A DNA stretch of 64,000 bases from UBA2336 sp964597075 (GCA_964597075.1 CAZQXC010000001.1:1-64000); one strand, 5' to 3'; counted from the stretch's first letter, positions 25,435 to 34,508 are shown. Notes: generated from the letters alone by a model not told the origin. A program made the numbers and translations.

Positions 25435-26064
25435 CTACTCTGTCTTTGGCTTTTCTGCCGTTACGCCCTCTAAAACATCCTTTATTTCGGTGCGTTGGCC
25501 ATCACGATAAGGAACAATCCAGGCATCTTTCACGCCCATTTCGCGCATATATTTCTTAAACTGATCGGCTTCCCAATAGTCGCGGAAAATTCCTATAGTT
25601 ACGCGTTGGGGTTCATTTTCCTTAACTTCTCCACCAAAATTTGGATTGTTGTCAAAGTACTTGGAAAGATCTTTATTCTTAAATGCGCCTACCTGCACTT
25701 TAAAGACAACGCCTCTGGAAAAATCCATCGGATTAACAACAGGGTTTTCTTTAAGCTGCGCAAGTTCTGCCTGAGCCGAGGAAAGTTGTCCACGCATTTG
25801 TGAAAGTTGATCTTCCAAGTCAGCAATGCGCGCATCTTTGTCGCTCACGCTTTTTTGCAGATCGGTTACCCTTTTGTTCAGCGTAGAAACTTGGTTGTCT
25901 GCGCTTTGCTTATCCTCGGTAAACTGCTTGAGGTTCGCGGGGCTTTTAGAATATTCCTTGGCTTTTTTCTTCCACTCCTTTTTTTCCTGCTTGGAAAGCT
26001 GGGCGAAAGTTTGCGTGCCCGCAAAAAGTAAAGCCATACAGAAGACTAGTGTAATCTTTTTCAT
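25435..26064 (-). CDS. exported coiled-coil protein with SPOR-like C-terminal domain
   Basis: 209 residues. Signal peptide MKKITLVFCMALLFAGTQTFAQ, then a charged KQEKKEWKKKAKEY stretch and a coiled coil (about 50-110, STLNKRVTDLQKSVSDKDARIADLEDQL). The C-terminal 75 residues (VVFKVQVGAFKNKDLSKYF ... VTIGIFRDYWEADQFKKYMREMGVKDAWIVPY) follow the SPOR fold, which binds peptidoglycan lacking stem peptides at division sites. So it may be a periplasmic division or envelope protein. The gene is closed by its own terminator. Confidence 0.8.
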   Translation of the reverse strand: MKKITLVFCMALLFAGTQTFAQLSKQEKKEWKKKAKEYSKSPANLKQFTEDKQSADNQVSTLNKRVTDLQKSVSDKDARIADLEDQLSQMRGQLSSAQAELAQLKENPVVNPMDFSRGVVFKVQVGAFKNKDLSKYFDNNPNFGGEVKENEPQRVTIGIFRDYWEADQFKKYMREMGVKDAWIVPYRDGQRTEIKDVLEGVTAEKPKTE

Positions 26065-26119
26065 GTGTATAGTTTAAAAAGTTTAATAAAAGTACAAATT
26101 ATTTTCAAATTCCTAATTT

Positions 26120-27514
26120 TCAGAGGGTTCCGACCATTTTTTCAGGACGAACCCATTCATCAAACTGCTCGGAAGTAAGCAGGCCTAATTCAATAGCGGC
26201 TTCACGCAATGTCTTGTTTTCGGTATGGGCTTTCTTGGCAATTTTGGCTGAATTCTCATATCCTATATGCGTATTCAACGCAGTAACAAGCATCAATGAG
26301 TTCTCAAGATGTTGCTTTATAAGACCATGATTGGGTTCAATTCCTGCTGCACATTTGTCGTTAAAGGACACACAGGCATCGCCTATCAGTCGCGCTGATT
26401 GCAATACATTGGATGCAATAACGGGTTTAAAAACATTCAATTCGAAGTGCCCGGTGGCACCACCAATCGAAACCGCCACATCATTACCGATTACTTGCGC
26501 ACAAACCATGGTCAATGCTTCGGGCTGCGTTGGGTTTACTTTGCCCGGCATAATGGATGACCCGGGCTCATTATCTGGGATGATGATTTCGCCTATACCA
26601 CAACGCGGACCTGAGCTGAGCATGCGAATGTCATTTGCAATTTTCATCAGTGATACTGAAGCTCTTTTCAACGCACCGGAAAGCTCAACCATAGCATCAT
26701 GTGCGGCTAAGGCTTCAAATTTATTCGGTGCTGTTACAAACGGATAACCGGTGAGGTCAGCTATTTTTTTAGCTACCAGTAGATCATATCCCTTTGGAGC
26801 GTTTAGTCCTGTACCTACGGCCGTACCGCCCAACGCCAGTTCGCGAATCATTTCCAATGCATTATTGATTGCTCTGATGCTGTTATCAATCTGCTGCACA
26901 TAGCCAGAAAACTCCTGACCCAGGGTGAGCGGGGTGGCGTCCATGAAATGTGTGCGGCCTGTTTTTACAATATTTTTAAAGTCGCTTGATTTATTTGCCA
27001 GTGTATCACGAAGTTTCTTCATCCCGGGTAACGTCACCTCCACAACTTGCTTGTACGCAGCAATGTGCATGGCGGTAGGAAAAGTGTCGTTGGAAGATTG
27101 TGATTTATTCACATCATCATTCGGATGTAATACTTTTTTTTCATCCGTAAGTTTTCCGCCACTGATAACATGAGCACGGTAAGCAATAACTTCGTTCACA
27201 TTCATGTTGCTTTGTGTGCCCGAGCCCGTTTGCCAGATCACTAATGGAAATTCATCATCAAGTTTACCGGCAAGAATCTCATCGCAAGCTTTGCCAATCA
27301 AATCGTTTTTGTCGGCTGGTAAAACACCTAGTTCATGATTCGCCATGGCCGCAGCCTTTTTTAAATATGCAAAGGCATAAATAATTTCTTTCGGCATGCT
27401 GGCTTCAGGACCAATTTTAAAGTTGTTGCGCGAGCGTTCGGTTTGGGCTCCCCAATATTTATCGGAGGGCACTTTTACTTCACCCATGGTGTCTTTCTCA
27501 ATGCGATAGCTCAT
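26120..27514 (-). CDS. fumC: class II fumarate hydratase
   Basis: 464 residues, normal FumC length. Signature GSSIMPGKVNPTQPEA (flexible catalytic loop), QTGSGTQSNMNVNEV, and HPNDDVNKSQSSNDTFPTAMH are intact. The oxygen-stable homotetramer hydrates fumarate to malate in the citric acid cycle. A perfect -7 element lies at 27552-27545, so it is probably transcribed alone. Confidence 0.96.
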   Translation of the reverse strand: MSYRIEKDTMGEVKVPSDKYWGAQTERSRNNFKIGPEASMPKEIIYAFAYLKKAAAMANHELGVLPADKNDLIGKACDEILAGKLDDEFPLVIWQTGSGTQSNMNVNEVIAYRAHVISGGKLTDEKKVLHPNDDVNKSQSSNDTFPTAMHIAAYKQVVEVTLPGMKKLRDTLANKSSDFKNIVKTGRTHFMDATPLTLGQEFSGYVQQIDNSIRAINNALEMIRELALGGTAVGTGLNAPKGYDLLVAKKIADLTGYPFVTAPNKFEALAAHDAMVELSGALKRASVSLMKIANDIRMLSSGPRCGIGEIIIPDNEPGSSIMPGKVNPTQPEALTMVCAQVIGNDVAVSIGGATGHFELNVFKPVIASNVLQSARLIGDACVSFNDKCAAGIEPNHGLIKQHLENSLMLVTALNTHIGYENSAKIAKKAHTENKTLREAAIELGLLTSEQFDEWVRPEKMVGTL

Positions 27515-27544
27515 AAAAAGAAATGGTTTTATTCAAATGACTTC

Positions 27545-27552
27545 CAAATGTA
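27545..27552 (-). promoter_or_regulatory. putative -7 element of fumC
   Basis: TACATTTG on the minus strand matches TAnnTTTG exactly, 31 bp before the fumC ATG. The nearest TTG upstream is 26 nt away (27581-27579), so the -33 box is weak. Confidence 0.5.
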
Positions 27553-27564
27553 GAAAAGATAACA

Positions 27565-27594
27565 TAAAAAATGCCGGTCAATTTTAACCAGCAT
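27565..27594 (-). terminator. intrinsic terminator after the OmpA-family gene
   Basis: On the minus strand ATGCTGGT and ACCGGCAT (27594-27587 with 27578-27571) pair over 8 bp with one G-U, an 8-nt loop and a T tract. Confidence 0.85.
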
Positions 27595-27618
27595 CCCACG
27601 ACATTCATTTAGATTAGA

Positions 27619-29652
27619 CTAATTCCCCTTCTTCAATTCCCCACCTTTTCTAAAGTACTTATCCTCGTCAAACTCATCATCACTAAGTGGTTTGGGGATA
27701 ACGCCTACTTCTAAAATTTTAAATTCGGTCCTCCGGTTTCGGGCACGTCCTTCAGGATTATCGGTGCCATCCGGGTTGGTGTTGCGCGCTATGGGTACTT
27801 CTTCACCGTACCCCTTGGCAACCAATCGATCGGGGGCTATACCTTTTGAAATAAGGTATTTTACTGTCGATTCTGCACGGTTTTTGGAAAGCTCATAGTT
27901 GTACACCAATGTACCAACACTATCTGTATGTGACCCCATTTCAATTTTTATCTCAGGGTTATCGATCAGCAGCTGAACCAATTTATCCAATTCTTTGGCA
28001 GCATCGGAACGTATATCATATTTGTCAAAATCAAAATAGATATTGTCGAGAACAAAAATTTTATTAATCTCAATTTTATCCAGAACAAGTATAGTATCCA
28101 GCGTAATGTTCGTGACTAAATCCTTTAACGTAGCCGGATCAACGGATTTTCCTTTTGTGGTATACGCCTGGCGCTTTACCAGATATCCATCGGTTTCACC
28201 AATAAGGTTGTAATCTTCATTCTCATATACGCGGAATAAAAACTTTCCATCATTACCGGTAACAAAATCCTGCATCACCTCGGCCTGTGTATCCAGTAGC
28301 GATACACGCACATTCGGAAGTATCTGAAGTGTGCTGTCGGTTAGTGGTGTGTAGGTTACGCCTGCAAGAAAGTAGTTGACGACTTTGAGATTTGGGTCTT
28401 CATTTACAAAGGTGTAGATGTCGTCATCACCTTTTCCCCCTTCACGGTTTGAAGTGAAGAAGCCACGATCAGGACGGAATAAAAATATTCCAAAATCATC
28501 CGCAGGTGAGTTCATGGGCTCACCCAAATTCTCAATGATTGTTTTTCCGCTGGCGCGTTTTACAACAAACAAATCAATTCCACCAAACCCTGGGTGTCCG
28601 TCTGATGCCAGGTAAAGTTTCCCGTCCTCGGATACATAGGGAAACAATTCATTGCCGGCTGTATTAATTTCGGGGCCGAGGTTACGAACGCGGGCAAATC
28701 TTCCGCGCGAATCCATTTGTGCTGAGTATATGTCCGTGCCGCCATAACCACCCGGGCGGTTCGATGCAAAGTAAAGCGTTCGGCCATCGGGGGCAAAAGC
28801 GGGTGAAGAATCCCAGCTGTTGTTTCGGGCTACAGCATCATACTCATCTTTAAATTGGGTATTAATATTTAGTCGTTGAGGTTCGCTCCACTCACCATTT
28901 CTAAAACGGGAAAGATATAAATCAACATCAGCTCCACCTTTTTTCTTACGGGTGTTGCCCATTGCAAAAACCATGGTGCGGCCATCGGGCGTAAAGGTTG
29001 GGCATCCTACATTCCGCAGATCATCATTAATACCTGCAGATAATGCCTGAACTGTGGTGACATCAACATTGGCACCACGGGTTGCCGCCTTAAAAATAGA
29101 GGTAAAAGGTTTTCCTTCGGCCTCATAAATCCTTCCATTGCCACGCGATGATGTGAAATATAATTCGTTATTCAGGTAAACCGGTGCATATTCACTCGCT
29201 GGTGTGTTTAGTAGTTCAAGGTTTTTAACCTTGTAGTAACTTTCTTTCTCGCGTAACTTTTCCAACGATGCCAGCCCACTGTGCTGAACCTGTGCGCGGT
29301 CTTTAAGTTTTTCGTTGGAAGTGCGCTTGATGAGTTCCTCTAACTGCTGACGAGACTCATTGTATTTTGAGTTTGCCTTTAATGCCTGAGCGTAGTAAAA
29401 CTGAACAGAGTCTTTGTCAACACCGCTGCCTCCCGCTTTTGCGTAATACGCTTCGGATTCTTTTATGCGATTCGACAGCCGGTATGATTCGCCAACAAAA
29501 TAATTGACTTTAGCGGGTTCTTTCGGTTTGCTCTTATTAAAAAGATTGATTGCATTTTGATACTCCCCCCGCATGAAAGCCTTGGTGGCTTTCTTCTCCA
29601 CGCTGCAACCCGCTAGCACAACTCCAATCACAAAAAATAGCAAAAACCTCAT
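27619..29652 (-). CDS. PorE-like OmpA lipoprotein (TPR, PD40, regulatory-like, OmpA domains)
   Basis: 677 residues. Lipobox VVLAGC puts the lipid on Cys16. Parts in order: TPR-like helices (about 20-125), PD40 propeller (about 155-410, FTPDGRTMVFAMG, FAPDGRTLYFASNRPGG), a CarboxypepD_reg-like domain (about 425-525) and an OmpA/MotB domain (about 550-650) with intact HTDSVG and NRAESTVKYL motifs for peptidoglycan binding. The same architecture is known in PorE of the Porphyromonas type IX secretion system, which anchors the machine to the wall, but Bacteroidota have many paralogs. Its 50 bp gap to the upstream gene suggests a possible link to that operon, and a terminator follows. Confidence 0.85.
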   Translation of the reverse strand: MRFLLFFVIGVVLAGCSVEKKATKAFMRGEYQNAINLFNKSKPKEPAKVNYFVGESYRLSNRIKESEAYYAKAGGSGVDKDSVQFYYAQALKANSKYNESRQQLEELIKRTSNEKLKDRAQVQHSGLASLEKLREKESYYKVKNLELLNTPASEYAPVYLNNELYFTSSRGNGRIYEAEGKPFTSIFKAATRGANVDVTTVQALSAGINDDLRNVGCPTFTPDGRTMVFAMGNTRKKKGGADVDLYLSRFRNGEWSEPQRLNINTQFKDEYDAVARNNSWDSSPAFAPDGRTLYFASNRPGGYGGTDIYSAQMDSRGRFARVRNLGPEINTAGNELFPYVSEDGKLYLASDGHPGFGGIDLFVVKRASGKTIIENLGEPMNSPADDFGIFLFRPDRGFFTSNREGGKGDDDIYTFVNEDPNLKVVNYFLAGVTYTPLTDSTLQILPNVRVSLLDTQAEVMQDFVTGNDGKFLFRVYENEDYNLIGETDGYLVKRQAYTTKGKSVDPATLKDLVTNITLDTILVLDKIEINKIFVLDNIYFDFDKYDIRSDAAKELDKLVQLLIDNPEIKIEMGSHTDSVGTLVYNYELSKNRAESTVKYLISKGIAPDRLVAKGYGEEVPIARNTNPDGTDNPEGRARNRRTEFKILEVGVIPKPLSDDEFDEDKYFRKGGELKKGN

Positions 29653-29702
29653 ATGCTTACCGACTAAGCTTTAAAACTACAAAAAAAACAATACTTGCTA
29701 CC

Positions 29703-30200
29703 TCAAACTGTTACCTTCGACAAGTACCGTTTCAACCAGGTTTCATTTGCCTTTCGCATCCAGCCCGATAAAAATGCACCCTTGGTTAACACCGTATTAT
29801 CAAATGCAAGGGTATCTCCTCTCCAGAATCCTTCTTCATGCTTTCTTTTCAGTTCACCCATTCCTACCTGATTTACCGTTTCATCGATATAAAATGCCAC
29901 CGTAGTTCTGTTAAAAAAATCTACTGTAAGTTGGTCACTCAGTTGCAGGATAATTGCTACTGAACTATCAATAGAACATCCGCTGGCTCCGGTGTAGGAC
30001 TCATCAACAGCCAGCACAACGAAATAATCATACAAAACAGCAAAGGAGGCTTTTAAGGGCTGGTTATGGGCCGTCCACTGATTTATAAACGATTGGAGCG
30101 TATCAGAAATTGTACGTTGCTCCATTTCAGAAAGCTTTCGATCGGATTGATAAATCCAGACACGCGCTAAATCCGGCAGACTATCAAAGGGTACAAACAT
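29703..30200 (-). CDS. conserved Bacteroidota protein of unknown function
   Basis: 165 residues. Conserved-looking pieces are RVWIYQSDRKLSEMEQ, KASFAVLYDYFVVLAVDESYTGASGCSIDSSV and the C-terminal GMGELKRKHEEGFW. Homologs are sometimes labelled ABC transporter ATPase in databases, but no Walker A or signature motif is present, so I reject that name. The SGCSIDSSV loop with its Cys could be functional. It is soluble and probably cytoplasmic. It sits 26 bp after the CCG-domain protein gene in the same direction, at the end of an electron-transfer operon. Confidence 0.75.
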   Translation of the reverse strand: MFVPFDSLPDLARVWIYQSDRKLSEMEQRTISDTLQSFINQWTAHNQPLKASFAVLYDYFVVLAVDESYTGASGCSIDSSVAIILQLSDQLTVDFFNRTTVAFYIDETVNQVGMGELKRKHEEGFWRGDTLAFDNTVLTKGAFLSGWMRKANETWLKRYLSKVTV

Positions 30201-30226
30201 TGTGTCAGTTGTTAGTTCGTCAGTAA

Positions 30227-31009
30227 TTATAAACCTTTAGCTTCAGCGATAAGTTCGGCCAGGTCTTTTACCTTCACATCGGCTTCCCGCTCCTTCGTCT
30301 TCACACCATCAGTCATCATTGTCATGCAAAAAGGACAGGCTACGGCAATGGTGGTGGCTCCGGTGGCCAATGCTTCTTCCGTACGTTCCGTATTAATTTC
30401 CTTTTTTCCGTTTTCGGCATCCTTAAACATCTGCGCGCCACCCGCTCCACAACACAAACCCGTTGTGCGACAGCGCTTCATTTCGACCAGGTCAGCATCC
30501 AATGCTTCTAAAACTTCGCGCGGTGCCTTATAAATATTATTGGCTCGTCCCAGGTAGCAGGAATCATGATAGGTAATTTTTTTTCCCTTGAATGATTCCC
30601 CCTCACTCATTTTTATCTTTCCTTCATTGATTAGCTGCTGAAGAAAAGTGGCGTGATGAATAACTTCATAAGTTCCGCCCAGTTCCGGATATTCATTCTT
30701 TAAAGTATTAAAGCAATGCGGACAAGCTGTTACTATTTTCTTTACGCCATATCCATTCAACACCTGAATATTATTCATGGCCTGCATCTGAAAAAGAAAT
30801 TCGTTGCCGGCACGCCTGGCAGGATCGCCCGTACACGTTTCTTCTGTGCCCAGTACAGCAAACTTTACACCTACCACATTTAATATCTTTACAAAGGCTT
30901 TCGTAACGCGCTTGTACCGATCATCAAATGATCCGGCACAGCCAACCCAAAAAAGTATTTCGGGTGTTTCTCCCTTTGCAGTAAGTTCAGCAAGTGTAGG
31001 TACGTTCAT
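30227..31009 (-). CDS. CCG-domain Fe-S oxidoreductase subunit (HdrB/GlcF-like)
   Basis: 260 residues with two cysteine-rich CCG domains. The first contains WVGCAGSFDDR, CTGDPARRAG and TACPHCFNTLKNEYP; the second contains HDSCYLGR, GLCCGAGGAQMF and VACPFCMTMM. In heterodisulfide reductase B such CCG domains hold non-cubane [4Fe-4S] clusters; GlcF- and LutA-type proteins share them. The protein is cytoplasmic and would receive electrons from, or pass them to, the membrane Fe-S protein encoded at 31474-32775, with a DUF1569 gene between. Physiological donor and acceptor are unknown. Confidence 0.88.
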   Translation of the reverse strand: MNVPTLAELTAKGETPEILFWVGCAGSFDDRYKRVTKAFVKILNVVGVKFAVLGTEETCTGDPARRAGNEFLFQMQAMNNIQVLNGYGVKKIVTACPHCFNTLKNEYPELGGTYEVIHHATFLQQLINEGKIKMSEGESFKGKKITYHDSCYLGRANNIYKAPREVLEALDADLVEMKRCRTTGLCCGAGGAQMFKDAENGKKEINTERTEEALATGATTIAVACPFCMTMMTDGVKTKEREADVKVKDLAELIAEAKGL

Positions 31010-31021
31010 TCTGTTATAATT

Positions 31022-31471
31022 TTAAACTCCAAATTGTTGTAGATGATGGTCAATGTGTTTGTACTGCCCCCTTGCCCATTCTTCAGGAGTTAGTTTCCCA
31101 AAAAATGGATTTGGGTGAGTCGTGCATAGTGCGGGGCCTCCGTCTGAGAATGCTTTGATGTGCTCAATCATTATTTTCTTCTCTTCTTCAAAAAGTCTTT
31201 GATCGGCCACGATCAGGGTTTTACCGGTGGGGCTGTTTTTGGGATGGGGCTTTGCTCCAAAAAAAGTTTCTTTGACCATCCAGCCCAGCAGAATACCGAG
31301 CACACTTCGTTTAAGCTTTTCGATTCCGCGCGCAATACGAAGTAATTTGGTGCAGTGTGCGAGCATTTGTGCCACATCCATCTTTCCCCATAACCGTTGC
31401 GTTGCCGGTGTTAACTTTTCAATCCTGTCGAGGATTTCCTTTGCATCGTGTAGATCAAAAAGATTCTTCAT
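31022..31471 (-). CDS. DUF1569 (DinB-like) protein
   Basis: 149 residues. RLWGKMDVAQMLAHCTKLL near the N-terminus and GQYKHIDHHLQQFGV at the C-terminus are the DUF1569 pattern, a four-helix DinB-like fold whose His residues may bind a divalent metal. Function is unknown; some relatives are thiol S-transferase-like. The start lies 2 bp after the upstream Fe-S gene stop and its own stop is 12 bp before the CCG gene, so it is part of that operon. Confidence 0.8.
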   Translation of the reverse strand: MKNLFDLHDAKEILDRIEKLTPATQRLWGKMDVAQMLAHCTKLLRIARGIEKLKRSVLGILLGWMVKETFFGAKPHPKNSPTGKTLIVADQRLFEEEKKIMIEHIKAFSDGGPALCTTHPNPFFGKLTPEEWARGQYKHIDHHLQQFGV

Positions 31472-31473
31472 AC

Positions 31474-32775
31474 TTAATCCTTAGCCCAGTTAAATCTGTC
31501 GCTGGGTGAAAATTTCCAGGGTGCAAAATTGGTTTCAATGTTTTGAAACATGGAGTTCCACGAAGCCGGTGAGCCGGATTCTTCCATGGCAACATATCTT
31601 CTCATCTCCAGAATAATTTCCAGCGGATTAATCATTACAGGACAAGCCTCCACACAGGCATTGCAACTGGTACACGCATTTATTTCTTCTTTTGTTATAT
31701 AATCGCCCAGTAATGATTTTCCATCGTTTAACCCTGCACCACCCGTTCCTAAGCTTTTTGACACTTCTTCCATACGATCACGCGTATCCATCATAATTTT
31801 TCTGGGGGACAGCTTTTTACCGGTAAAGTTAGCCGGACATTCTGATGTACATCGACCACACTCTGTACATGCGTAAGCAGCCATGAGGTTTGTCCATGAA
31901 AGATCATTAATGTCTTTTACTCCAAATCGTCCGGGCTCTGCCGGTGGTGTTGCTGATGCCTCAGCAAGTCCCAGCATGGACTTCACTTCATTGGTTACTA
32001 CCGGCATGTTATTGATGTGGCCCTGCGATTCGAGTTTCGCATAATATGTATTTGGAAAGGCCATGAAAATATGAAGGTGCTTGGAGTATGTAACATATAA
32101 TGCAAAACCCAAAATGCCAACAATATGAAACCACCAGGCTGCTCGTTCAATAACCATAAGTGTTGACGTACTGAGGTTTTGAAAGATGGGGGTTAATTGA
32201 CTACTGAAGAAGAGCGTGCCTGTTGAAGCATAGTGTGTATCTCTGGTTTGAAGAATTTGATCCGCAGCATTCATAAAAAGAATGGCGAACATTAAAATTA
32301 TTTCAACAATCAGAATCAGATTTGCATCCAATCGAGGCCATTTCGTCATTTCGGCAGACCAGAACCTGGGCACTTTTAGTACATTCCTTCTGATCAGAAA
32401 AAATACACATGACAACAACACCCCGACAGCAAGAAATTCAAAGATATTCATCAACACCGGGTACACCTGTCCGAGATATGGTGCAAAGATTCGGTGTGTT
32501 CCGGATATCCCATCGATCACAAATTCCAGAACCTCCAGATTAATGACCAAAAATCCTACATAAATAAAAAGGTGAAGGATAGCGGGAATCACTCGTTTGA
32601 ACATTTTCTTTTGCCCGAAAGCAATCAAGAGCATGTTTTTCCAACGGGATGAAACCTCACCGGTAATAGGGGTGGCTTTTCCCAATTTAATGCCCCTTCG
32701 AATAAGCTGCACCCGCTGGCGAATGAAATAGGCGAATGTCAGTAATACTAATACAAATGCAACCTGTTGAATCAT
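31474..32775 (-). CDS. membrane Fe-S electron carrier (NarI-like membrane part plus 2[4Fe-4S] ferredoxin domain)
   Basis: 433 residues. Five or six membrane helices occupy about 1-260 (for example VIPAILHLFIYVGFLVINLEVLEFV and AAWWFHIVGILGFALYVTYSKHLHIFMAFP), with His residues that could ligate haem as in NarI. Two cluster motifs follow: CTECGRCTSECP (about 306) and CTSCNACVEACP (about 370). This is the membrane-bound HdrC/HdrE-like type that couples a quinone pool to a CCG-domain partner, encoded 465 bp downstream. First gene of a four-gene minus-strand operon; a -7 element lies at 32815-32808. Confidence 0.88.
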   Translation of the reverse strand: MIQQVAFVLVLLTFAYFIRQRVQLIRRGIKLGKATPITGEVSSRWKNMLLIAFGQKKMFKRVIPAILHLFIYVGFLVINLEVLEFVIDGISGTHRIFAPYLGQVYPVLMNIFEFLAVGVLLSCVFFLIRRNVLKVPRFWSAEMTKWPRLDANLILIVEIILMFAILFMNAADQILQTRDTHYASTGTLFFSSQLTPIFQNLSTSTLMVIERAAWWFHIVGILGFALYVTYSKHLHIFMAFPNTYYAKLESQGHINNMPVVTNEVKSMLGLAEASATPPAEPGRFGVKDINDLSWTNLMAAYACTECGRCTSECPANFTGKKLSPRKIMMDTRDRMEEVSKSLGTGGAGLNDGKSLLGDYITKEEINACTSCNACVEACPVMINPLEIILEMRRYVAMEESGSPASWNSMFQNIETNFAPWKFSPSDRFNWAKD

Positions 32776-32807
32776 GCTTGATAGTTAATTCTGAAAATCC
32801 TTAAATC

Positions 32808-32815
32808 CAAAAATA
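32808..32815 (-). promoter_or_regulatory. putative -7 element of the Fe-S operon
   Basis: TATTTTTG on the minus strand fits TAnnTTTG, 33 bp before the ATG. No TTTG at the usual distance. It is divergent from the tRNA promoter 10 bp away. Confidence 0.5.
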
Positions 32816-32824
32816 CAGCACGGT

Positions 32825-32855
32825 TTTGCACCATATATAAAATTACATACTTTTG
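32825..32855 (+). promoter_or_regulatory. promoter of the tRNA-Phe gene
   Basis: TTTG at 32825-32828, 19 nt, then TACTTTTG at 32848-32855, a full match to the Bacteroidota housekeeping consensus. The start would be about 30 nt before the tRNA. Confidence 0.75.
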
Positions 32856-32892
32856 TGCCCCCTGAATAACACTCAGGAATCAGATTTATCCC

Positions 32893-32965
32893 GGTGACGT
32901 AGCTCAGTTGGTAGAGCAAAGGACTGAAAATCCTTGTGTCGGGGGTTCAATTCCCTCCGTCACCA
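32893..32965 (+). tRNA. tRNA-Phe (GAA)
   Basis: 73 nt. Acceptor GGTGACG pairs with CGTCACC, followed by discriminator A. The D arm contains AGCTCAGTTGGTAGAGC. The anticodon stem AAGGA/TCCTT encloses CTGAAAA, giving anticodon GAA. The T arm is GGGGG TTCAATT CCCTC-like. The 3' CCA is not encoded. It is a single-gene unit with its own promoter and terminator. Confidence 0.97.
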
Positions 32966-32966
32966 C

Positions 32967-32998
32967 AAAAACCCCCAGTAAATTATTGGGGTTTTTTT
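32967..32998 (+). terminator. terminator of tRNA-Phe
   Basis: An A-tract and CCCC (32972-32975) pair with GGGG (32988-32991) and seven T, directly after the tRNA. Confidence 0.85.
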
Positions 32999-33115
32999 AT
33001 GCCTTATTTCGTTTACGTACTACAACCAAACCCAACAAACATTCACCACCTTATTTTCTTCTCTGCCACTCATTTGCCAATATTTGTAGGTAATTTCAAT
33101 ACCTGATTTCCTAAG

Positions 33116-34507
33116 ATGTTTGAAGGATTAGCCAATGAAATAATCGCGCGTACCGCAGCCACATACCTGGCGGAGTCCATCATTGGCCTGGTTATCGCTG
33201 TTGCCTTTGTGTATTTCGGTAAGGTCTATCGCAGACCCTTCATGAAAACCTGGGCGCTCAGCTTTGGCTTTTTTGCACTGGCTACTTTTGCACTGGCATT
33301 TAGTACCCTTTATGGATACTCAAAGAACGATGCGGTTCGGATTGTGGCATCCTTCCTCTCACAATATGGTATTTTCCTTCACGCATTCTTCTTACTTATT
33401 GGTTTGATCGAAATTATTCGAAGGAAATCCTTCAAACAAAACTTTTTACTAGGAATGTCAGCCCTTATTGCAGGCATTTGTTTTCTTACCATTTGGGCCT
33501 ACCATGATACAGCAGGAACCGAAGGCGCGCTTAACCGGTATATGCTACGCGTGGGCCTTCGCTACTTCGTCATAACGGCAAGTTTTTTAGCGGCCGGGAT
33601 TTTGGCATTGAAAAGTGATGTATTTACCCGTGGCATTGGTCAACGGCTACTTGTTATTGCTTTCTTTTTGTATGGTCTTACATATGGCTATTATTTTATA
33701 GTCGCACTCTATAATTTTTTAGGCAAGGAGTTTTCTTTTCCATTTTTCTTCGGCATGATTGAGTTGGTGCTGATTACCCTGGCGGGATTGGGCATGGTAG
33801 TGTGGTTGCTGGAGGATGAGCGCGAACGTCTCAATAAAATAAATAAAGAACTCGATAGCTTTATGTACAGCACTTCGCATGATTTACGCTCGCCTATTGC
33901 TTCTATATTAGGGATAACCAATGTGGCGCGACTTGAACTTACGGACGAAACTTCGTTACGCTACATGGGCATGATTGAAGAGCGGATCAAACGACTCGAT
34001 TCCGTTATCAGCGATATTCTTAAACTATCGCGAAGCAAAAAACTTGATCTTAAAATTGAAACCATCAACTTTAATGATCTGCTAAAAGACACAATCGCTG
34101 ATGTTAAATTCAATCAAAACGCGCCATCCATTGAGCTTGATTACGTTGAAGATCCTTCTAATATTTTTAGATCCGATTATTCGCAAATGAAAATCATTCT
34201 TGGAAATCTGATTTCCAACGCTGTTAAGTATCACAACATCAGTCAACCAAAGCCAATTATCCGTGTCACCTTTAAACGAATCGGAAGGACGGTGGAAATT
34301 ATTGTGGAAGACAACGGACGTGGTATACTAAAAGAAGCCTTGCCGAAAATTTTTGAGATGTTCTACCGGGCCGAAACAAAAGTAGATGGTACAGGTCTTG
34401 GATTGTACATTGTGAAAGAGGCTCTTTCTAAAATCAATGGAAGCGTTTCGGTAAAGTCGGAGTATGGTTCTGGCAGCACCTTCACGGTCACATTGGACAA
34501 TACCTGA
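33116..34507 (+). CDS. orphan membrane sensor histidine kinase
   Basis: 463 residues. Seven hydrophobic helices fill about 15-232, without a separate extracellular sensor domain, so sensing is probably within the membrane. A short linker leads to the dimerisation/phosphoacceptor helix YSTSHDLRSPI with His255, then the N box GNLISNAVKYH, G1 VEDNGRGI, F box IFEMFYRAE and G2 GTGLGLYIVKEAL. The kinase is complete. No response regulator gene is adjacent, and the gene is bounded by a tRNA terminator and a convergent gene ending 1 bp away. The signal is unknown. Confidence 0.88.
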   Translation: MFEGLANEIIARTAATYLAESIIGLVIAVAFVYFGKVYRRPFMKTWALSFGFFALATFALAFSTLYGYSKNDAVRIVASFLSQYGIFLHAFFLLIGLIEIIRRKSFKQNFLLGMSALIAGICFLTIWAYHDTAGTEGALNRYMLRVGLRYFVITASFLAAGILALKSDVFTRGIGQRLLVIAFFLYGLTYGYYFIVALYNFLGKEFSFPFFFGMIELVLITLAGLGMVVWLLEDERERLNKINKELDSFMYSTSHDLRSPIASILGITNVARLELTDETSLRYMGMIEERIKRLDSVISDILKLSRSKKLDLKIETINFNDLLKDTIADVKFNQNAPSIELDYVEDPSNIFRSDYSQMKIILGNLISNAVKYHNISQPKPIIRVTFKRIGRTVEIIVEDNGRGILKEALPKIFEMFYRAETKVDGTGLGLYIVKEALSKINGSVSVKSEYGSGSTFTVTLDNT

Positions 34508-34508
34508 C

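Noticed and set aside
32908..33093. Frame reading through tRNA-Phe
   Set aside because: Overlaps a clear tRNA and its terminator.
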